A DNA stretch of 64,000 nt from Orientallactaga sibirica (GCA_036365145.1 JAEOAD010002231.1:4257501-4321500), one strand, 5' to 3'; positions 25,063 to 37,105 are shown, counted from the first letter of the stretch. Numbers and translations are program-made. Notes: generated by a model from the sequence alone, not told the origin.

Positions 25063-25501
25063 CTCCCAAGTGAAAAAAGTCTAGGTCAAGATGGATTCAT
25101 GGGTGTATTATACCAGACCTTCATGGAAGAACTAACAGCAAAGTACTGAGAAGAAGTGACAGAAGAGTGCTCAGCTCTGAAACATCTCTATCGCACCTTC
25201 CAAGGCTCAGGGTCTATTATGGAAGAAATGGTGAAAAGAATGTAAGAGCCAAAGGAAGAGTAGGACTTCTTACAATGCACTCTTTCAGACACAAAATGGC
25301 CTTGATATCCATGACCTCACAGTGCCTGACACTACCTACATAAGACATTATAATAGGAGGAAAAGATCATGACATCAAAATAAAAGAGACTAGTTGAGAG
25401 GGGGAAGGAGTATGATGGAGTTGCAAAGGGGAAATTGGGGGGGGGATTACCATGGTTTATTGTCTATAATTATGGAAGTTGTCAATAAAAATAAAATATA
25501 T

Positions 25502-25668
25502 TAACTGGGTGTGGTGGCACACGCCTTTAATCCCAGCACCCGGGAGGCAGAGGTAGGAGGATCACCATGAGTTCAAGGCCACCCTGAGACTACATAGTGA
25601 ATTCCAGGTCAGCCTGGGCTAGAATGAGACCCTACCTCGAAAAAACAAAAAAAAAACAAAACAAAAAA
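25502..25668 (+). mobile_element. B1 SINE inside L1 F 3'UTR
   Basis: A near-consensus B1 (TGTGGTGGCACACGCC to GAGACCCTACCTCGAAAA). TATATTAA flanks both sides. Confidence 0.92.
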
Positions 25669-25818
25669 TATATATATTAAAAAAGACTGAGAGATGGAGG
25701 CAATATGAAGGAGAGTGGATGTGTGAAGGGGAAAATGGGGGCGTGGAGGGAATTATCATGGTTTCTTGTCTATAATTATGGAAGTCTTCAACCAAAAACA
25801 GTTTAAAAAGAAAATTGT

Positions 25819-25990
25819 TTCTGGGCATGGTGGAACTTGCCCTTAATCCTCACGTCCTGGAGACAGAAGTAGGAGGATCACTGTGAGTTCAAGCCAGCCT
25901 GAGACCACATAGTATATTTCAGATCAACCTGGGCTAGAGCCTGACCCTACCTAGAACAACCAAGAAACAACAACAACAACAAAATAACTA
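25819..25990 (+). mobile_element. B1 SINE, diverged
   Basis: GGGCATGGTGGAACTTGCC to CTGACCCTACCTAGAAC with a CAACAACAAC tail. Confidence 0.85.
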
Positions 25991-26084
25991 AGTTTTAAGA
26001 CTCCTGTAATCCTGAGCACAACAACAACAAAAAAATAACACTGCTAACCCAGAAAAGGAAACAAACATGTAATATAAGAAAATA

Positions 26085-26253
26085 TCTAGCTGGGTATTGT
26101 GGTATGCACCTTTAATCCCAACATTCCGGAGGTAGAGGTAGGATAGGAGGATCACTGTGAGTTCAAGGCCAGCCTGGGACTACAGAGTGAATTCCAAGTC
26201 AACCTGGGCTAGAGTGAGACCCTACCTCAAAAAAAAAAAAAAAAAAAAAAAAA
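26085..26253 (+). mobile_element. B1 SINE
   Basis: GCTGGGTATTGTGGTATGC to GAGTGAGACCCTACCTC and a long poly-A tail. Confidence 0.9.
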
Positions 26254-26433
26254 CAGGAAAAAAAAGTTTAAAAAAATCTAGTGAATACAAAAATGGTAGT
26301 AAGAAAAATTAAAAAAAAAAATAAGACACACAAAAGGCAGACATACAGCCAATCATAGCAATATGTGCATTAAATGTACTGGATTAAATAATGATTAAAA
26401 GTTAGAGACTGGCAAAATAAATCTTAAATAAAT

Positions 26434-26575
26434 TTTGGTGGAGCTCACAGCTATAATCCCAGACTTGAGAGACTAAGGCAGGAAGATTACAATGAGTTTG
26501 AGGTTAGCCTGGGATAGACAGTAGCTAAGTTTCAGCCCACCCTGACTCTCTCAAAACACTGAATCTGTCTCTAAA
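26434..26575 (+). mobile_element. Old B1-like SINE
   Basis: CTATAATCCCAGACTTGAG, GGCAGGAAGATTACAATGAG and AGTTTGAGGTTAGCCTGGG fit an ancient 7SL-derived monomer. Confidence 0.55.
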
Positions 26576-26717
26576 TAAACAGATATGTAAAATAATTTAA
26601 GAATTGAAATGTTTAACTATATGATGCCCACAAGAAGCACAATTTAGTTTTAAAGGTATAAATAGGCTAATATAAAAGGAAAGGAAAAATGCATGTCATT
26701 GAAATCATAATTAAAAG

Positions 26718-26785
26718 GGAACATGATCCTCACTGGTATGGTGCTTAGCGAGCATGTACAAGACTCTGGGTTTGATCCCAATCCC
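26718..26785 (+). mobile_element. ID-type SINE (tRNA-Ala-like)
   Basis: CACTGGTATGGTGCTTAGCG, then GACTCTGGGTTTGATCCC, with A- and B-box spacing and a short A-rich tail. It is not a functional tRNA. Confidence 0.6.
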
Positions 26786-27428
26786 CCAAGAAAGATTTTT
26801 GAAAGTGACCTGGATTGGCTACACAAATATAAGGCACAATAAACTGAGATAATGTTACCAAAGGAAAATAATTATATAATGTTGCAAAGGTGAACCAATT
26901 AAGATGATGTGACAATTATAAACATATGGTCCTCACAATAGAGCACCAAAATGTAGCAAAAGATGACAGAATTAGTCACAGACAATTTAAGATTCCATTT
27001 TTAAAAATGGATAGGACAAACAGAGATTGAGGCACAAAGATAAGTTGTGAAGAGCATTATAAAATACAACCACAAATGTCTATTCCCTATCCTACTCAGT
27101 AACAGTAAAATATCTACATTCTTCAAGTGCACACAGCACTCCAAGACAAGCTCCATTCCATGTTCCCTAAGGGGAATTATATTAAATTATAAATGAGTAA
27201 GAGGAACAAAGTTGTGTAACTGTAACATGATGAAATAAAATGACATAATGCTCAGCATAGAATAAATGGACTGAAGGAAAATCACTAGGCAAATAATGAA
27301 AATTCCAACTCAACATGTGCAAACTTTAAGGAATACATTTAATACAATGTTAGAGGGAAATTTACTTTGGTTGGCTATATTAAGAGAAAAAAAGGTTCTT
27401 TTAAGTCAATTAGCCAATTTTCTATCTT

Positions 27429-27635
27429 AAGAAAGTAGAGGGCTAAAGAGATGGCTTAGTGGTTATGGCATTTGCCTGACAAGCCAAAGGACCTAGGTTC
27501 AGTTCTCCATGACCTGCATAAGCCAGGTGCACAAGGTAGTGCATGTTGTCTGGAGTTCTTCCTGTTACACCCTTTCTCTCTGCCTCTTTCTCTCTCTCTC
27601 TCAAATAAATAAATTAAATTAAAAAAAAAAGAAAT
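27429..27635 (+). mobile_element. tRNA-derived SINE
   Basis: GGGCTAAAGAGATGGCTTAG to CTCTCTCAAATAAATAAATT, with poly-A. A B1 follows directly. Confidence 0.9.
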
Positions 27636-27639
27636 TAGA

Positions 27640-27818
27640 AGCCACGCATGGTGGTGCATGCCTTTAATCCCAGCACTCGGGAGACAGAGGTTGGAGGATC
27701 AAGGTGAGTTCGAGGCTACCCTGAGACTACATAGTGAATTTCAGGTCAGCCTGGGCTAGAGGGAAACCCTACCTTGAAAAAAACCAAAACAACAACAACA
27801 ACAACACAAAACAACCAC
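27640..27818 (+). mobile_element. B1 SINE
   Basis: CGCATGGTGGTGCATGCC to GAAACCCTACCTTGAAAA with an AACAACAACA tail. Confidence 0.9.
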
Positions 27819-28209
27819 ACTCCAAAGGCAGAATGAACGCTAAGCATTAAAGTGGACAAAATTAAAGATAAAGAAAAGTCAAAGTGAGCCTTAGATGGTT
27901 GAGAGGCTGCAACAAGTCCTGTACGTCCCCGTCCCTCCCTTGTTTTCCAAGCTTGACTGCCTTCCCCAAAGTCAGGCGATAGCCTTCAAACCTAGTGCCA
28001 ATCTCAGTTTCACATCAATTTAAATAAGACTCCAGTTACTAAAATCAGAAACTGAAGATTACTACTGATCTTACATAAATAAAACAAAAGGAATAATATA
28101 TATTCAAGAATTAGACAACCCTGATAAAAATGAAAATTTCTTGAAACATACAAGCTATAAAACTGACTTAAAGTATGATTTGACCTTATAAGTGAAAATA
28201 TACATCCCA
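27819..28209 (+). mobile_element. Decayed L1 ORF2 fragment and unique intron
   Basis: The second half (ATTACTACTGATCTTACATA) resembles the L1 ORF2 linker. The first half holds nothing recognisable. Confidence 0.45.
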
Positions 28210-28358
28210 TAGCTAAGTGTGGTGGCCGCATGCCTTTAATCCCGGAAGAGGCAGAAGTAGAAGGATCACCATGAGTTCGAAGGCACCCTGAGACTATAGA
28301 GTGAATTTCAGGTCAGCCTGAACTAAAAAAACAAACTTCAAAAAAACAAAAACAAAAT
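28210..28358 (+). mobile_element. B1 SINE, diverged
   Basis: GTGTGGTGGCCGCATGCC to TTCAGGTCAGCCTGAACTA with an A-rich tail and an internal deletion. Confidence 0.8.
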
Positions 28359-28658
28359 ATATACATCCTATAATTAAAGATGTCCTATAGTGCTTCACAT
28401 TTCTGAGCTTACACAGACAACGTCTGCAAGTTGATATGTCATCCTAACAATGAGAGTTGAACAAGTAAGATCACAGTGCAAATACATGTCCTTAAAACTG
28501 CGCAGGACAAAACAGAGAGAGAAACCCACAAGGAGAAACCTCTGTGGGTACCATTAGGAAAAGCTGAAACGAAGTCTGGTTGGTGGCTGAGTGTGAAGAA
28601 TTCTGAAACTTGAAATCTCCAGAAGTAGGAAGCCCCTTATATTTGTGAGTTTTTCTTT
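28359..28658. other. Intron 6 unique sequence
   Basis: No repeat or gene recognised. Confidence 0.5.
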
Positions 28659-28812
28659 TATTATTATTATTATTATTAACTATTATTATTAATAATTATT
28701 ATTATTGGTTTTTCGAGGTAGGGTCTCCCTCTAGCCCAGGCTGACCTGGAGTTCCCTATGTAGTCTCAGTGTACCCTTGAACTCATGGTGATCCTCCTAC
28801 TTCTGCGTGCTG
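28659..28812 (-). mobile_element. Truncated B1 with (TTA)n tail
   Basis: Reverse B1 (GGTTTTTCGAGGTAGGGTC to GTGATCCTCCTAC) preceded by a (TTA)n microsatellite grown from its tail. Confidence 0.85.
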
Positions 28813-28841
28813 ATTTATTTTTTAATCTCTAAGAAATGGAT

Positions 28842-29020
28842 CTTGCCGGGCGTGGTGGCGCATACCTTTAATCCCAGCACTTGGGAGGCAGAGGTAGGAG
28901 GATTGCTGTGAGTTCAAGGCCACCCTAAGTCTTCATAGTGAGTTCCAGGTCAGCCTGAACTAGAGTGAGACCCTACCTTGAAAAAACAAAAAAAAAAAAA
29001 GAAAAAGAAAAAAAAAAAAA
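28842..29020 (+). mobile_element. B1 SINE
   Basis: Near-consensus B1 (GCCGGGCGTGGTGGCGCATA) with target-site duplication AAGAAATGG. Confidence 0.92.
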
Positions 29021-29735
29021 AGAAATGGCAATGACTGAAAGGGTGCAACAGTGGCATGTCTACTCTTGGGGTGACCAACGGCTCCATAATTGGACTAAAG
29101 GCCCTCTCTATGGGAGGGAATACATACCTGGTACTAAAAAACCTAAGCAAAAGTCTATGGCAGGTGAGTCATGAGCCTTAGGGGTATGAAGCCTGCTCTT
29201 GTCTGACTAAATGTATATATTATTCCCACCAAGCTGCCCTGGGGGCACTACACTTAATGTTCATGTTCACATATTAATGCTACTCTTACTTCTGGTTAGA
29301 GAAGCTTCTCTTTTCAGACGGTGATGACCACTGGGATGACCCAAAAGGCAACATAGTGCTGAGAAGAAGGGATGGAGGAGTGCCCAGCACTGAAACATCT
29401 CTGTCACACCCTCCAAGGCTCAGGGACCATTGTGGAAGAGGGGGCTGATAGAATGGAAGAGCCAAAGGAAGGGTATGACTCCTTACAATGCAACTGCCCA
29501 GACAGAAATTGGCCTCAATATCCATGACCTTGCAGTGCCTAGCAATACCTTTGCAAGACCCTCAAAATAGAAGAAAAAGATGATGACATCAAATTAAAAG
29601 AAAGACTAATGGAGAGAGGGAGGGGATAGGATGAAGACTGGAGTTCTAAAGTGGAATGGGAGGAGGGAAGGGAAATATATGTTTTTTGTATGTAAGTATA
29701 GAAGGTGTCAATAAAAAAAATAATAATTAAAAAAA
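29021..29735 (+). mobile_element. L1 retrotransposon G (type A 3'UTR)
   Basis: About 700 bp very close to 19780-20487 of L1 C (GGGTGCAACAGTGGCATGTC, GAAGCTTCTCTTTTCAGACG), ending in AATAAAAAAAATAATAAT. Confidence 0.87.
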
Positions 29736-29739
29736 TGGA

Positions 29740-31445
29740 CTTGGTTTTCACAGAATAGTTGAGAAAAATCCCCCTAGCATGCAGAGAGGGAGGAAAGAAT
29801 AGAACCATTTTGAAAAATGCTACATCATTCAGTTCTTCAAAACGACCTATAATATGTCTGAAGACAAAAGCAGAGGAATTACTTTGTAGCTCATTCTATG
29901 AAGCTAACCATACTTGAATACCAAAACCAAAGTCCGAATAAGAAAGGATACAGTCCAATATTGCTCATGAGCATGGATGTGACTACAGGCTATAAGGTCT
30001 ATTCACACCAACAATGACCACATAGAACATGAAATGAAACATATATCATTTACATCAATATCCTGCAAAATGAAGTACTCATGGACAAATATAAGAAAAT
30101 ACAAACAAGCTCAAGTGAGAAAATGGCAAAATCTGATGGATAATTAACTGAATGAAAAATTCCTCTTCCAGGCAGACACAGTGTTAAGCTGTCACTTCCA
30201 GACTGATCTAGGGATTCAAGCTAAATTTCTATCAAACCTCAGAAAGGTGCTTGCAGATACTGACAAACTGATTTCAGAGTTAACATGGAGAGGCAAAGAC
30301 CCAGAAAGAAATACTCCTGAAAGAGAACAGTGTCACAGACCTGTCTACAAAAGCCATTCTAAATCTCACACAATCAAAACTACAGTACTGGTAGAAGGGC
30401 AGATAAGCTAATGCATCAGAATAGAGAGCCCAGAAGTAGGCCCAAGTGAGTAGAAGGTAAATGGTCTTTGACAAAGGAATAGTACAGTGGGTCAAGATAA
30501 TCTATGTGACAAATGGACACCCTATGCAAAGAGACAATCTAGACATGGACTCTACTGTTATCACAAAGTTACTCCAAATGCATTCAGACCTACATGTAAC
30601 CTGGAAAACCATAAAAGTAGAAGACACCATGGGAGAAAATCTAGCTCCTGAACACACAAGCATGACTGATGATAAGCTGGACTTCATTCAAATAAACCTC
30701 GTTCTGCAAATAATACCATCAAGACAATGAAGAATGGTTTTCCCCTGGGAAATCATGTTTGCAAAAGATGTATCTCTAAGCTACAGAAAACACTAAATCA
30801 GACTGCCAAATAAGCCAGTAATGGCTCAGGGAACATTGTGGAAGAGGGAGCAGAAAGACTGTAAGAACCACAGAGTGGGTAGGAATATCCTGAGGCCTGG
30901 TTTCCCAGCTACCCCACAGGGGCTGACGGAGGCCTTCATGACCACACAGTGAATCCCATAACCAGAAATAGGAGCAGGGGCAAAGGAATAAAAAAGTATG
31001 TTTTATATATACATATATGTGTGTGTGTGTGTATGTGTATGTGTGTGTGTGAGAGAGAGAACATTTTTTTTAAAACTTACTAAAACAAAGGAAGGTATCT
31101 CATAAAAGGCTGCTTACTCAAAATACACAAACTACTTTTGAAATTCAATGAAAAGAAAGTAACATGATTTTTAAAATAAGCTAAAGCTGATGACTTTAAC
31201 AATCACCTCAAAGAAGGTACACAGATGGGAAATAAGCACATGGAAAAAATGCTATATATCATGTCTTCAGGCAAATGCAAATTAAGACAGTACTGAACTA
31301 TCACCCATTGAATGGCCAAATCCAAACACTGACAGAAGCACATGTTGGTGAGGCCTTATAGTAACAGGAACTTCCATTCATTACACCAGGGAATGCAAAA
31401 TGGTATAGTCTGTTTGGAAAATAATTTGGTAGTTTCTTAAAAGAA
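29740..31445 (+). mobile_element. Old L1 ORF2 and 3' fragments
   Basis: ATGTGACAAATGGACACC, TACATGTAACCTGGAAAACC and ATGCAAATTAAGACAGTACTG fit late ORF2. GGCTCAGGGAACATTGTGG is a 3'UTR-like piece. A GT-rich microsatellite (30998-31064) lies within. Confidence 0.65.
30998..31064. repeat. (TG)n/(AG)n microsatellite
   Basis: An alternating ATATAC, (GT)n and (GA)n tract. Confidence 0.9.
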
Positions 31446-31457
31446 AGTCAGATATGC

Positions 31458-31484
31458 TTGCCTGCCTGCTTGCTTGCTTGCTTG

Positions 31485-31539
<55 letters not shown>

Positions 31540-31560
31540 TTCTTTCTTCTCCTTCTCCTT
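31458..31560. repeat. (CTTG)n/(CTTT)n microsatellite
   Basis: A compound tetranucleotide repeat of about 100 bp next to the tail of a reverse B1, from which it probably grew. Confidence 0.92.
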
Positions 31561-31674
31561 CTTTTGGTTTTGCGAGGTAGGCTCTGACTCTGGTCCAGGG
31601 TGACCTGGAATTAACTATGTAGTCTCAGGGTGGCCTGGAACTCACTGGGAGGCATGTACCACCATGCCTGGCTG
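31561..31674 (-). mobile_element. B1 SINE with internal deletion
   Basis: GGTTTTGCGAGGTAGGC to TACCACCATGCCTGGC. About 30 bp of the middle is missing. Confidence 0.85.
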
Positions 31675-32300
31675 CTTTACCGTACATTCTAGACATCAGG
31701 TTCATTATTAACCCAAGAGGCAGCTGTCGATACAGGAAGGCCTGCTACTGACAAGCTGAAAAGAGGAGGTGGCAGTAGGCTTAGCTCAGGCAGTGAAGTG
31801 CATAGTAGGGGTAGCCCCATACTCGGTGGCTGGGAACAGATGTCATTGACAGAATAATCCTGGAATGATATCCCTAAGCCTGAGGTCAGTGCATGGACCA
31901 ACTTCTGGAGCGACTTATCTGCCCTTTACTGCTGTGATGCCCAACATGTTGGCACTCCAGTGAGTTGCTTGATACACACAGCTGCATCCCTCCAGCAGAA
32001 AGGTTGATACTTAAACGGTTGTGAAGGCAGGAGACAAATTCTCAACTTGTACAGACCTCAGTGCCAGGGTGGTTTCTCACACTCTCAACATAGTTGGGAG
32101 ACAGTGCAGCTGGACTAGCAGGGGAGAGTCAGGAGGGCAGCAGGAGAGCCGGTCTCGTCTGAATGCAAAGCTAAGCGTGTCCAGCAGAGGCCCCCAGTGT
32201 ACTCAGATGTGGGGGTAGTAAAGAGAAGACGGCTGAGAGACATCAATAGCCACTTGTCCAATACAGGATCAACAGCAGCATAAGCCACAGGAAAGACCAG
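31675..32300. other. Intron 6 GC-richer stretch of unknown origin
   Basis: More GC-rich than its surroundings and without SINE signature. It may be the decayed 5' part of the L1 that follows, but I cannot show this. Confidence 0.4.
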
Positions 32301-32442
32301 GGTCCCTAAGCTCAATGATTTAACAACAGACGACCAGAAAGAAGACTATCAAAGATGGAGGACAGTCAAGGCAGTATTACATTCAAAGCTCAATAAGGAA
32401 GAAAAAGTCATAACTATAGCATCCAAGAAATTTAGAATATGA

Positions 32443-32634
32443 GATTTATTTTTATTTATTTATTAGAAAGGGGGGGGGAGAAAATGGGTGCACCAGGGCC
32501 TCCAGCCACTGCAAATGAACTCCAGATGCATGCGCCACCATGTGCATCTGGCTTATGTGGGACCTGGAGAATGGAACTGGGGTCCTTAGGCTTCACAGGC
32601 ATGTGTCTTAACCATTAAGCCATCTCTCCAGCCC
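32443..32634 (-). mobile_element. tRNA-derived SINE
   Basis: Reverse SINE from (TTTA)n and a G-run to AAGCCATCTCTCCAGCCC, with target-site duplication AAATTTAGAATATGA. Confidence 0.93.
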
Positions 32635-33589
32635 AAATTTAGAATATGAAAAGAGACCAAACATAAGAATCCATGGGATAAGAAAAGGAGCTGAGAAACA
32701 GCCATAAGTATTGAGCTCTATTCAGTGACTTTATACCAGAAAGTTGTCCAAAAGGCACATAGAACCCCAAAGACATGATCAGAGAACCTGCCTTTGGCAC
32801 ATGATAGTCAGGATGTCAAAACCATAAAGTAAATAATATTAAAAATTCTAAAGGAAAAATGTCAACTCACCTATATAACACATCAGAATAATGCCTCATC
32901 ATTCACTAGCAACCATAAAAGCCAGGAAAGCATAAAATAATATATTTCAAGTCCCGAAAGTGAATAATTTCCAACCGAGATAGTCATATACTACAAGGTT
33001 ACCTTTTAAAACTGGTGGTAAAAAAGAAATTTCAAGACAAACACAAACTAGTGCAATTTATGACAATCAGTACTGGAGAAGTACTGGAAGTAATTTTAAA
33101 CACAGAGGATGAAGAAAGACAGACTAACTCACAAGAGCCCTGGGAAGAACAAAGTTCATGAGAGGAACAGGTGAAGAGAGAAGAGTGAGGCAGGACTCCA
33201 TCATGTCTAACACTGTAAGCCAGCAAATTCCTGACACTAACAAGAAAGAAAGTAGAGAACAGATGATAAGTAAACCAACCAGAAAGATAACCAATAAAAT
33301 CACAGGACCTAGTAAACGCTGCTCAATAATAACTTAAACATACATGGCTTCAATCCACCAAAAAGATGCACACTGGCCAAAGGAATTAAAAAACTAGCAC
33401 CAACTACCTACTGTTACCCCAAAACATGTACATAGTCTGATAGTCAATCTCCTAGCCAAACTGAAGAAAACACACTGTTGTAATTACTGATGTTAGATAA
33501 AAGCAGACTTCAAACCAGAATTAGTCAGAAGATAAAGAAGGCCACTGCATGTTAGTAAAGAGAACCATTCGTCAAGAAGCTAAAACCCA

Positions 33590-33814
33590 GGCTGGAAAGA
33601 TGGCTTAACAGTTAAGGTGCTTGCCTGCAAATCTAATGAACCCAGGTTCAATTCCCCAGGACCCATATAAACCAGATGCACAAGGTGGCACATGTGTATG
33701 GAGTTCGTTTGTAGTGGCTGAAGGCCCTGGCATACCAATTCTCAGTCTTTCTGCCTCTTTCTCTCTCAAATAACTAAAATAAAATAAAATAAAATAAAAT
33801 AAAACTTTTAAAAA
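33590..33814 (+). mobile_element. tRNA-derived SINE with (AAAAT)n tail
   Basis: GGCTGGAAAGATGGCTTAAC to a run of AAAAT repeats. Confidence 0.92.
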
Positions 33815-33822
33815 GCTATAAT

Positions 33823-33950
33823 CCAAGCTGAGGGTATATACCTTTAGTCCCAGTCCTTGGGAGGCAGATATAGGTGAATTGCTCTGAGTTCTAGGTTAGC
33901 CTGGGCTATAGTGAGACCCTACCTTAAGGAAAAAGAAAAAGAAGAAGACG
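33823..33950 (+). mobile_element. B1 SINE, short and diverged
   Basis: AGCTGAGGGTATATACCTTT to TAGTGAGACCCTACCTTAAG. Confidence 0.8.
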
Positions 33951-33957
33951 CTATAAC

Positions 33958-34146
33958 TGGGGCTGGAGAGAAGGCTCATTGATTAAAGTCCCTTGATTGC
34001 AGAGCATGATGCTCTGGGGTTGATTCCCCAGTACCCACAAGTGGTACATACAACTGTAATGTGTTTACAATGGAAGCAGGCCCTGGTGCACCCATACTCA
34101 CTCTCACTTTCTCTGTCTTCCTCAAATAAATAAAACATTTTTAAAA
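33958..34146 (+). mobile_element. tRNA-derived SINE, divergent variant
   Basis: GGGGCTGGAGAGAAGGCTCA head, then a shortened body and a CTCAAATAAATAAAAC tail. Confidence 0.82.
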
Positions 34147-34327
34147 AGAAGCTATAGCCATTTGTAAATACAGGTACATCAGATGTTGGGGCTGCCAATT
34201 TCATAAAATGAACTCTCATGGGCCTTAATAAAAGGCTTAATAGGCCCGGATACAACAAACAAAGGTGGGTGGTTGCAGTACCTAACTCATCTTTAGATAG
34301 TCCATCCAAAATAAAAAGCAACAAAGA

Positions 34328-34494
34328 AGCTGGGTGTGGTGGCACATGCTTTTAATCTCAACACTTGGGAGGCAGAGGTAGGGGAATTGCTATGAGTTTG
34401 AGGCCAGCCTGGGACTAAAAAGGGAGTTCTAGGTCTGCTGGGCTAGAGTGAGACCCTACCTCATAAAAACAAACAAGCAAGCAAACAAACAAAA
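34328..34494 (+). mobile_element. B1 SINE
   Basis: GCTGGGTGTGGTGGCACATG to GAGTGAGACCCTACCTC with a CAAACAAACAAAC tail. Confidence 0.9.
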
Positions 34495-34969
34495 GAATAT
34501 TCCATGCAACATGGAGTATGTATTCTTCTCAGCAGCCCCTGCAAGGAACCTTCCCTAAAATAGTCCACATTCTAGGTCACAAAGCAGGTCTTAACATTTT
34601 CATGTATGCTACCAGGTCACAGTGCAATAAATATAGAAATCAATATCAAGAGGAACCACAGAAACTACCTAAGTACTTGGAACTGAACAACATACTCATG
34701 AATGACCAGTGAGTGACTGAACATCAGGGAAGAAAAAATATTCCCAGAAATCAAATGACAATGAAAACACAACTTACCAGAACATGTGGAAGTACTTAAC
34801 TATGAGTGCTTAAATTAAAAAATCAGAATAATCTCAAATAAATAATGTAATCATGTGACAATAATAACAGTGAAAACCAAAAGAAGTTGGCAGCAGAAAA
34901 ATACTAAAGATCTGGGCTGAAATCACTGGACTAGAGATGAAAATAACACACAGATCCAGTCAAACACAG

Positions 34970-35183
34970 ACTAGCGATATAGCTCAGCTGAGAGGGTGCA
35001 TGCCTAGCATGCATAGGGTACTGGTTCTGGTCCCCAGCATTGTATAACTCCAGGACTGGTGGTGCATGCCTATATAATCCCAGCACCTAGGGAAGCATGT
35101 AGAGGTAGGAGAATCAGTAGTTCAAGGTAATCCTTTGCCACATAGTGAGTTTGAGATCCTGTCTCAAAAACTTGAAAAAAAAA
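34970..35183 (+). mobile_element. B4-like composite SINE (ID head plus B1)
   Basis: CTAGCGATATAGCTCAGC to CTGGTTCTGGTCCCCAGC is an ID/tRNA-Ala-like head. It is followed by a B1-like part (ATAATCCCAGCACCTAGGG to GATCCTGTCTCAAAA). Confidence 0.7.
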
Positions 35184-35314
35184 GATCAAAGAAAAGGGTC
35201 CTTTGAAAAAATAATATTGACAAACCTGTAGCCAAACTAAGCAAAAGGAGAAAAAATTTCAAATAATTTTAGTTTTAAAAAATATTTTCTTTTTGAAGCA
35301 AGCCCAATAGACTG

Positions 35315-35318
<4 letters not shown>

Positions 35319-35361
<43 letters not shown>

Positions 35362-35505
35362 GTATTTTTTCGAGGTAGGGTCTTGCTGAAGCCCAGGCTG
35401 ACCTGGAATTCACTGTATTCTCAGGGTGGCCTCAAACTCATGGTGATCCTCCTACCTCTGCCTCCCAAGTGCTGGGATTAAAGGCGTGCACCACCAAGCC
35501 CGGCT
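35319..35505 (-). mobile_element. B1 SINE with about 40-bp T run
   Basis: A long poly-T tail, then GTAGGGTCTTGCTGAAGCCC to GCACCACCAAGCCCGGCT. A second T run follows and abuts another SINE. Confidence 0.92.
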
Positions 35506-35695
35506 TTTTTTTTTTTTTTTTTTTATGAGAGAGAATTGGCATTCCAGGGCTTCCAGCTATTGCAATAGAACTTCAGACACATGTTCCACCTTGTGAGCAT
35601 GTACAACCTTGGCTCACACGGGATTTGGGGAGTTGAACATGGGTCCTTAGGCTTCACAGGCTAGTGCCTTAATTGTTAAGCCATCTCTCCAACCC
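35506..35695 (-). mobile_element. tRNA-derived SINE
   Basis: Reverse SINE from poly-T and GAGAGAGAATTGG to GTTAAGCCATCTCTCCAACC. Confidence 0.88.
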
Positions 35696-35697
35696 TA

Positions 35698-35912
35698 ATT
35701 ACTTATTTATTTATTTACTTATTTGAGAGACAGATAGAGAGAGGTAAATAGAGAGAAAGAGAATGGCATACCAGGGCCTCCAGCCATTGCAAATGAACTC
35801 CAGATGCAAGTGCCACCTTGTGCATTTGGCTTATCTTGGTCCTGGGGAATTGAACCTGGGTCCTTCAGCTTCACAGGCAAATGCCTTAACCACTAAGCAA
35901 TCTCCCCATCCC
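35698..35912 (-). mobile_element. tRNA-derived SINE
   Basis: A second reverse copy immediately adjacent, from TTATTTATTTATTTAC to CACTAAGCAATCTCCCC. Confidence 0.9.
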
Positions 35913-35929
35913 TTATTTCTTTCTTTAAG

Positions 35930-36000
35930 TTTTTAAAAATTTATTTACTTATTTGAGATACAGAGAGAGAGGGAGAAAGAGAAAGAGGCACATAGAGAAA
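35930..36000 (-). mobile_element. tRNA-SINE tail fragment
   Basis: Only the AAATTTATTTACTTATTTGA and GAGA-rich 3' part of a third reverse SINE is present. Confidence 0.75.
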
Positions 36001-36113
36001 AACTATAATATTATTAATTTGAGATGAAAGGAGGTAATTACAACAGATTCCAAAGAAATTCATAGTAACAATAGGGAATACTTTGAAAACTTATACTAAA
36101 AAAAAAAACACCT

Positions 36114-36281
36114 TGCTGGGTGTGGTGGCACACACCTTTTATCTCAGCATTCGAGAGGTAGAGGTAGGAAGATAGCTGTGAGTTCAAGGCCACACTGAGA
36201 CTACATAGTAAATTACAGGTCAGCCTGGGCTAGAGCGAGACCTTACCTCAAAAAACAAAAAACAAAACAAAACAAAAAAAA
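36114..36281 (+). mobile_element. B1 SINE
   Basis: GCTGGGTGTGGTGGCACACA to GAGCGAGACCTTACCTC with an A-rich tail. A short (GT)n run follows at 36319-36340. Confidence 0.9.
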
Positions 36282-37105
36282 TCCCTTGAAATTTTGGAAT
36301 AGGTAAACTTCTAGAAGTGTGTGTGTGTGTGTGTGTGTATACCAATTATATCAACAAGATATAAACACCTTAAACAGTCCTATGAAATCAACAAGATTTA
36401 AAAAAATAAATGTAATACAGCTCATAAACTTGACAAAATTCACATGATTATCTCAATTAAAATGACAGAAAAGGCCTTTGACAACGTTCACATCCCTTCA
36501 TGATAAAAGCCCTAAAGAAACTATAACTATTTCAACATAATAAATGTTATATATGACAAACCCAAGTTATGAAAAACTGAGGGCATTTCCTCTAAAATCA
36601 GGAACAAAGAAAGGCTGCTCACTCACCACTCTTATTTAATATCATACTCAAAGTCTTAGCTAAAGCAATGGCAAGAAAAAAGAATAAAATATATATAAAC
36701 AGGAAAAGTGATGGCTATCTTAATTAGCAGATGACACAAATCCTATATTTAAAAGAACCTAAAGACTCCACCAGAAACATTTAGATCTGACAGTTCTAGT
36801 AAACAAGAAGGTTATAAAATCAATGCATTAATCAATAATGACCTTGTCAAGAAAGAAATCATAGAAAAAAATCAATTCACAGAAGCTACAAATAAAATAA
36901 CAAAATATCTTGGAATAAACAACTGTGAGGTAAAAGATCTCTACAATAAAAACTTTTAGACACTGAAGAAATAAACTGAAGATGACACTACAAGATGGCA
37001 AGACATCCCTTGCTCATAGACTGGTACAATCAGTATTAAGCAAATGGTATGTTACCAAAAGTGTTCTACAGACTTTAAGCAATCCTTATCAAATTTACAA
37101 TTACA

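Larger units (their letters stand above)
24797..25803 (+). mobile_element. L1 retrotransposon F (RT fragment joined to type A 3'UTR)
   Basis: ORF2 RT start (CAAGATGAGATAAACC; later AGTCTAGGTCAAGATGG) jumps at about 25143 into the type A 3'UTR. It is interrupted by a tRNA-SINE at 24873-25062 and a B1 at 25502-25668. Confidence 0.78.
26278..27428 (+). mobile_element. Ancient L1 ORF2 endonuclease region
   Basis: Very decayed L1: AGAGACTGGCAAAATAAATC, TGCCCACAAGAAGCACAAT and TTCTTCAAGTGCACACAGC appear in the order of L1 ORF2. It is interrupted by an old B1-like piece (26434-26575) and an ID element (26718-26785). Confidence 0.6.
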
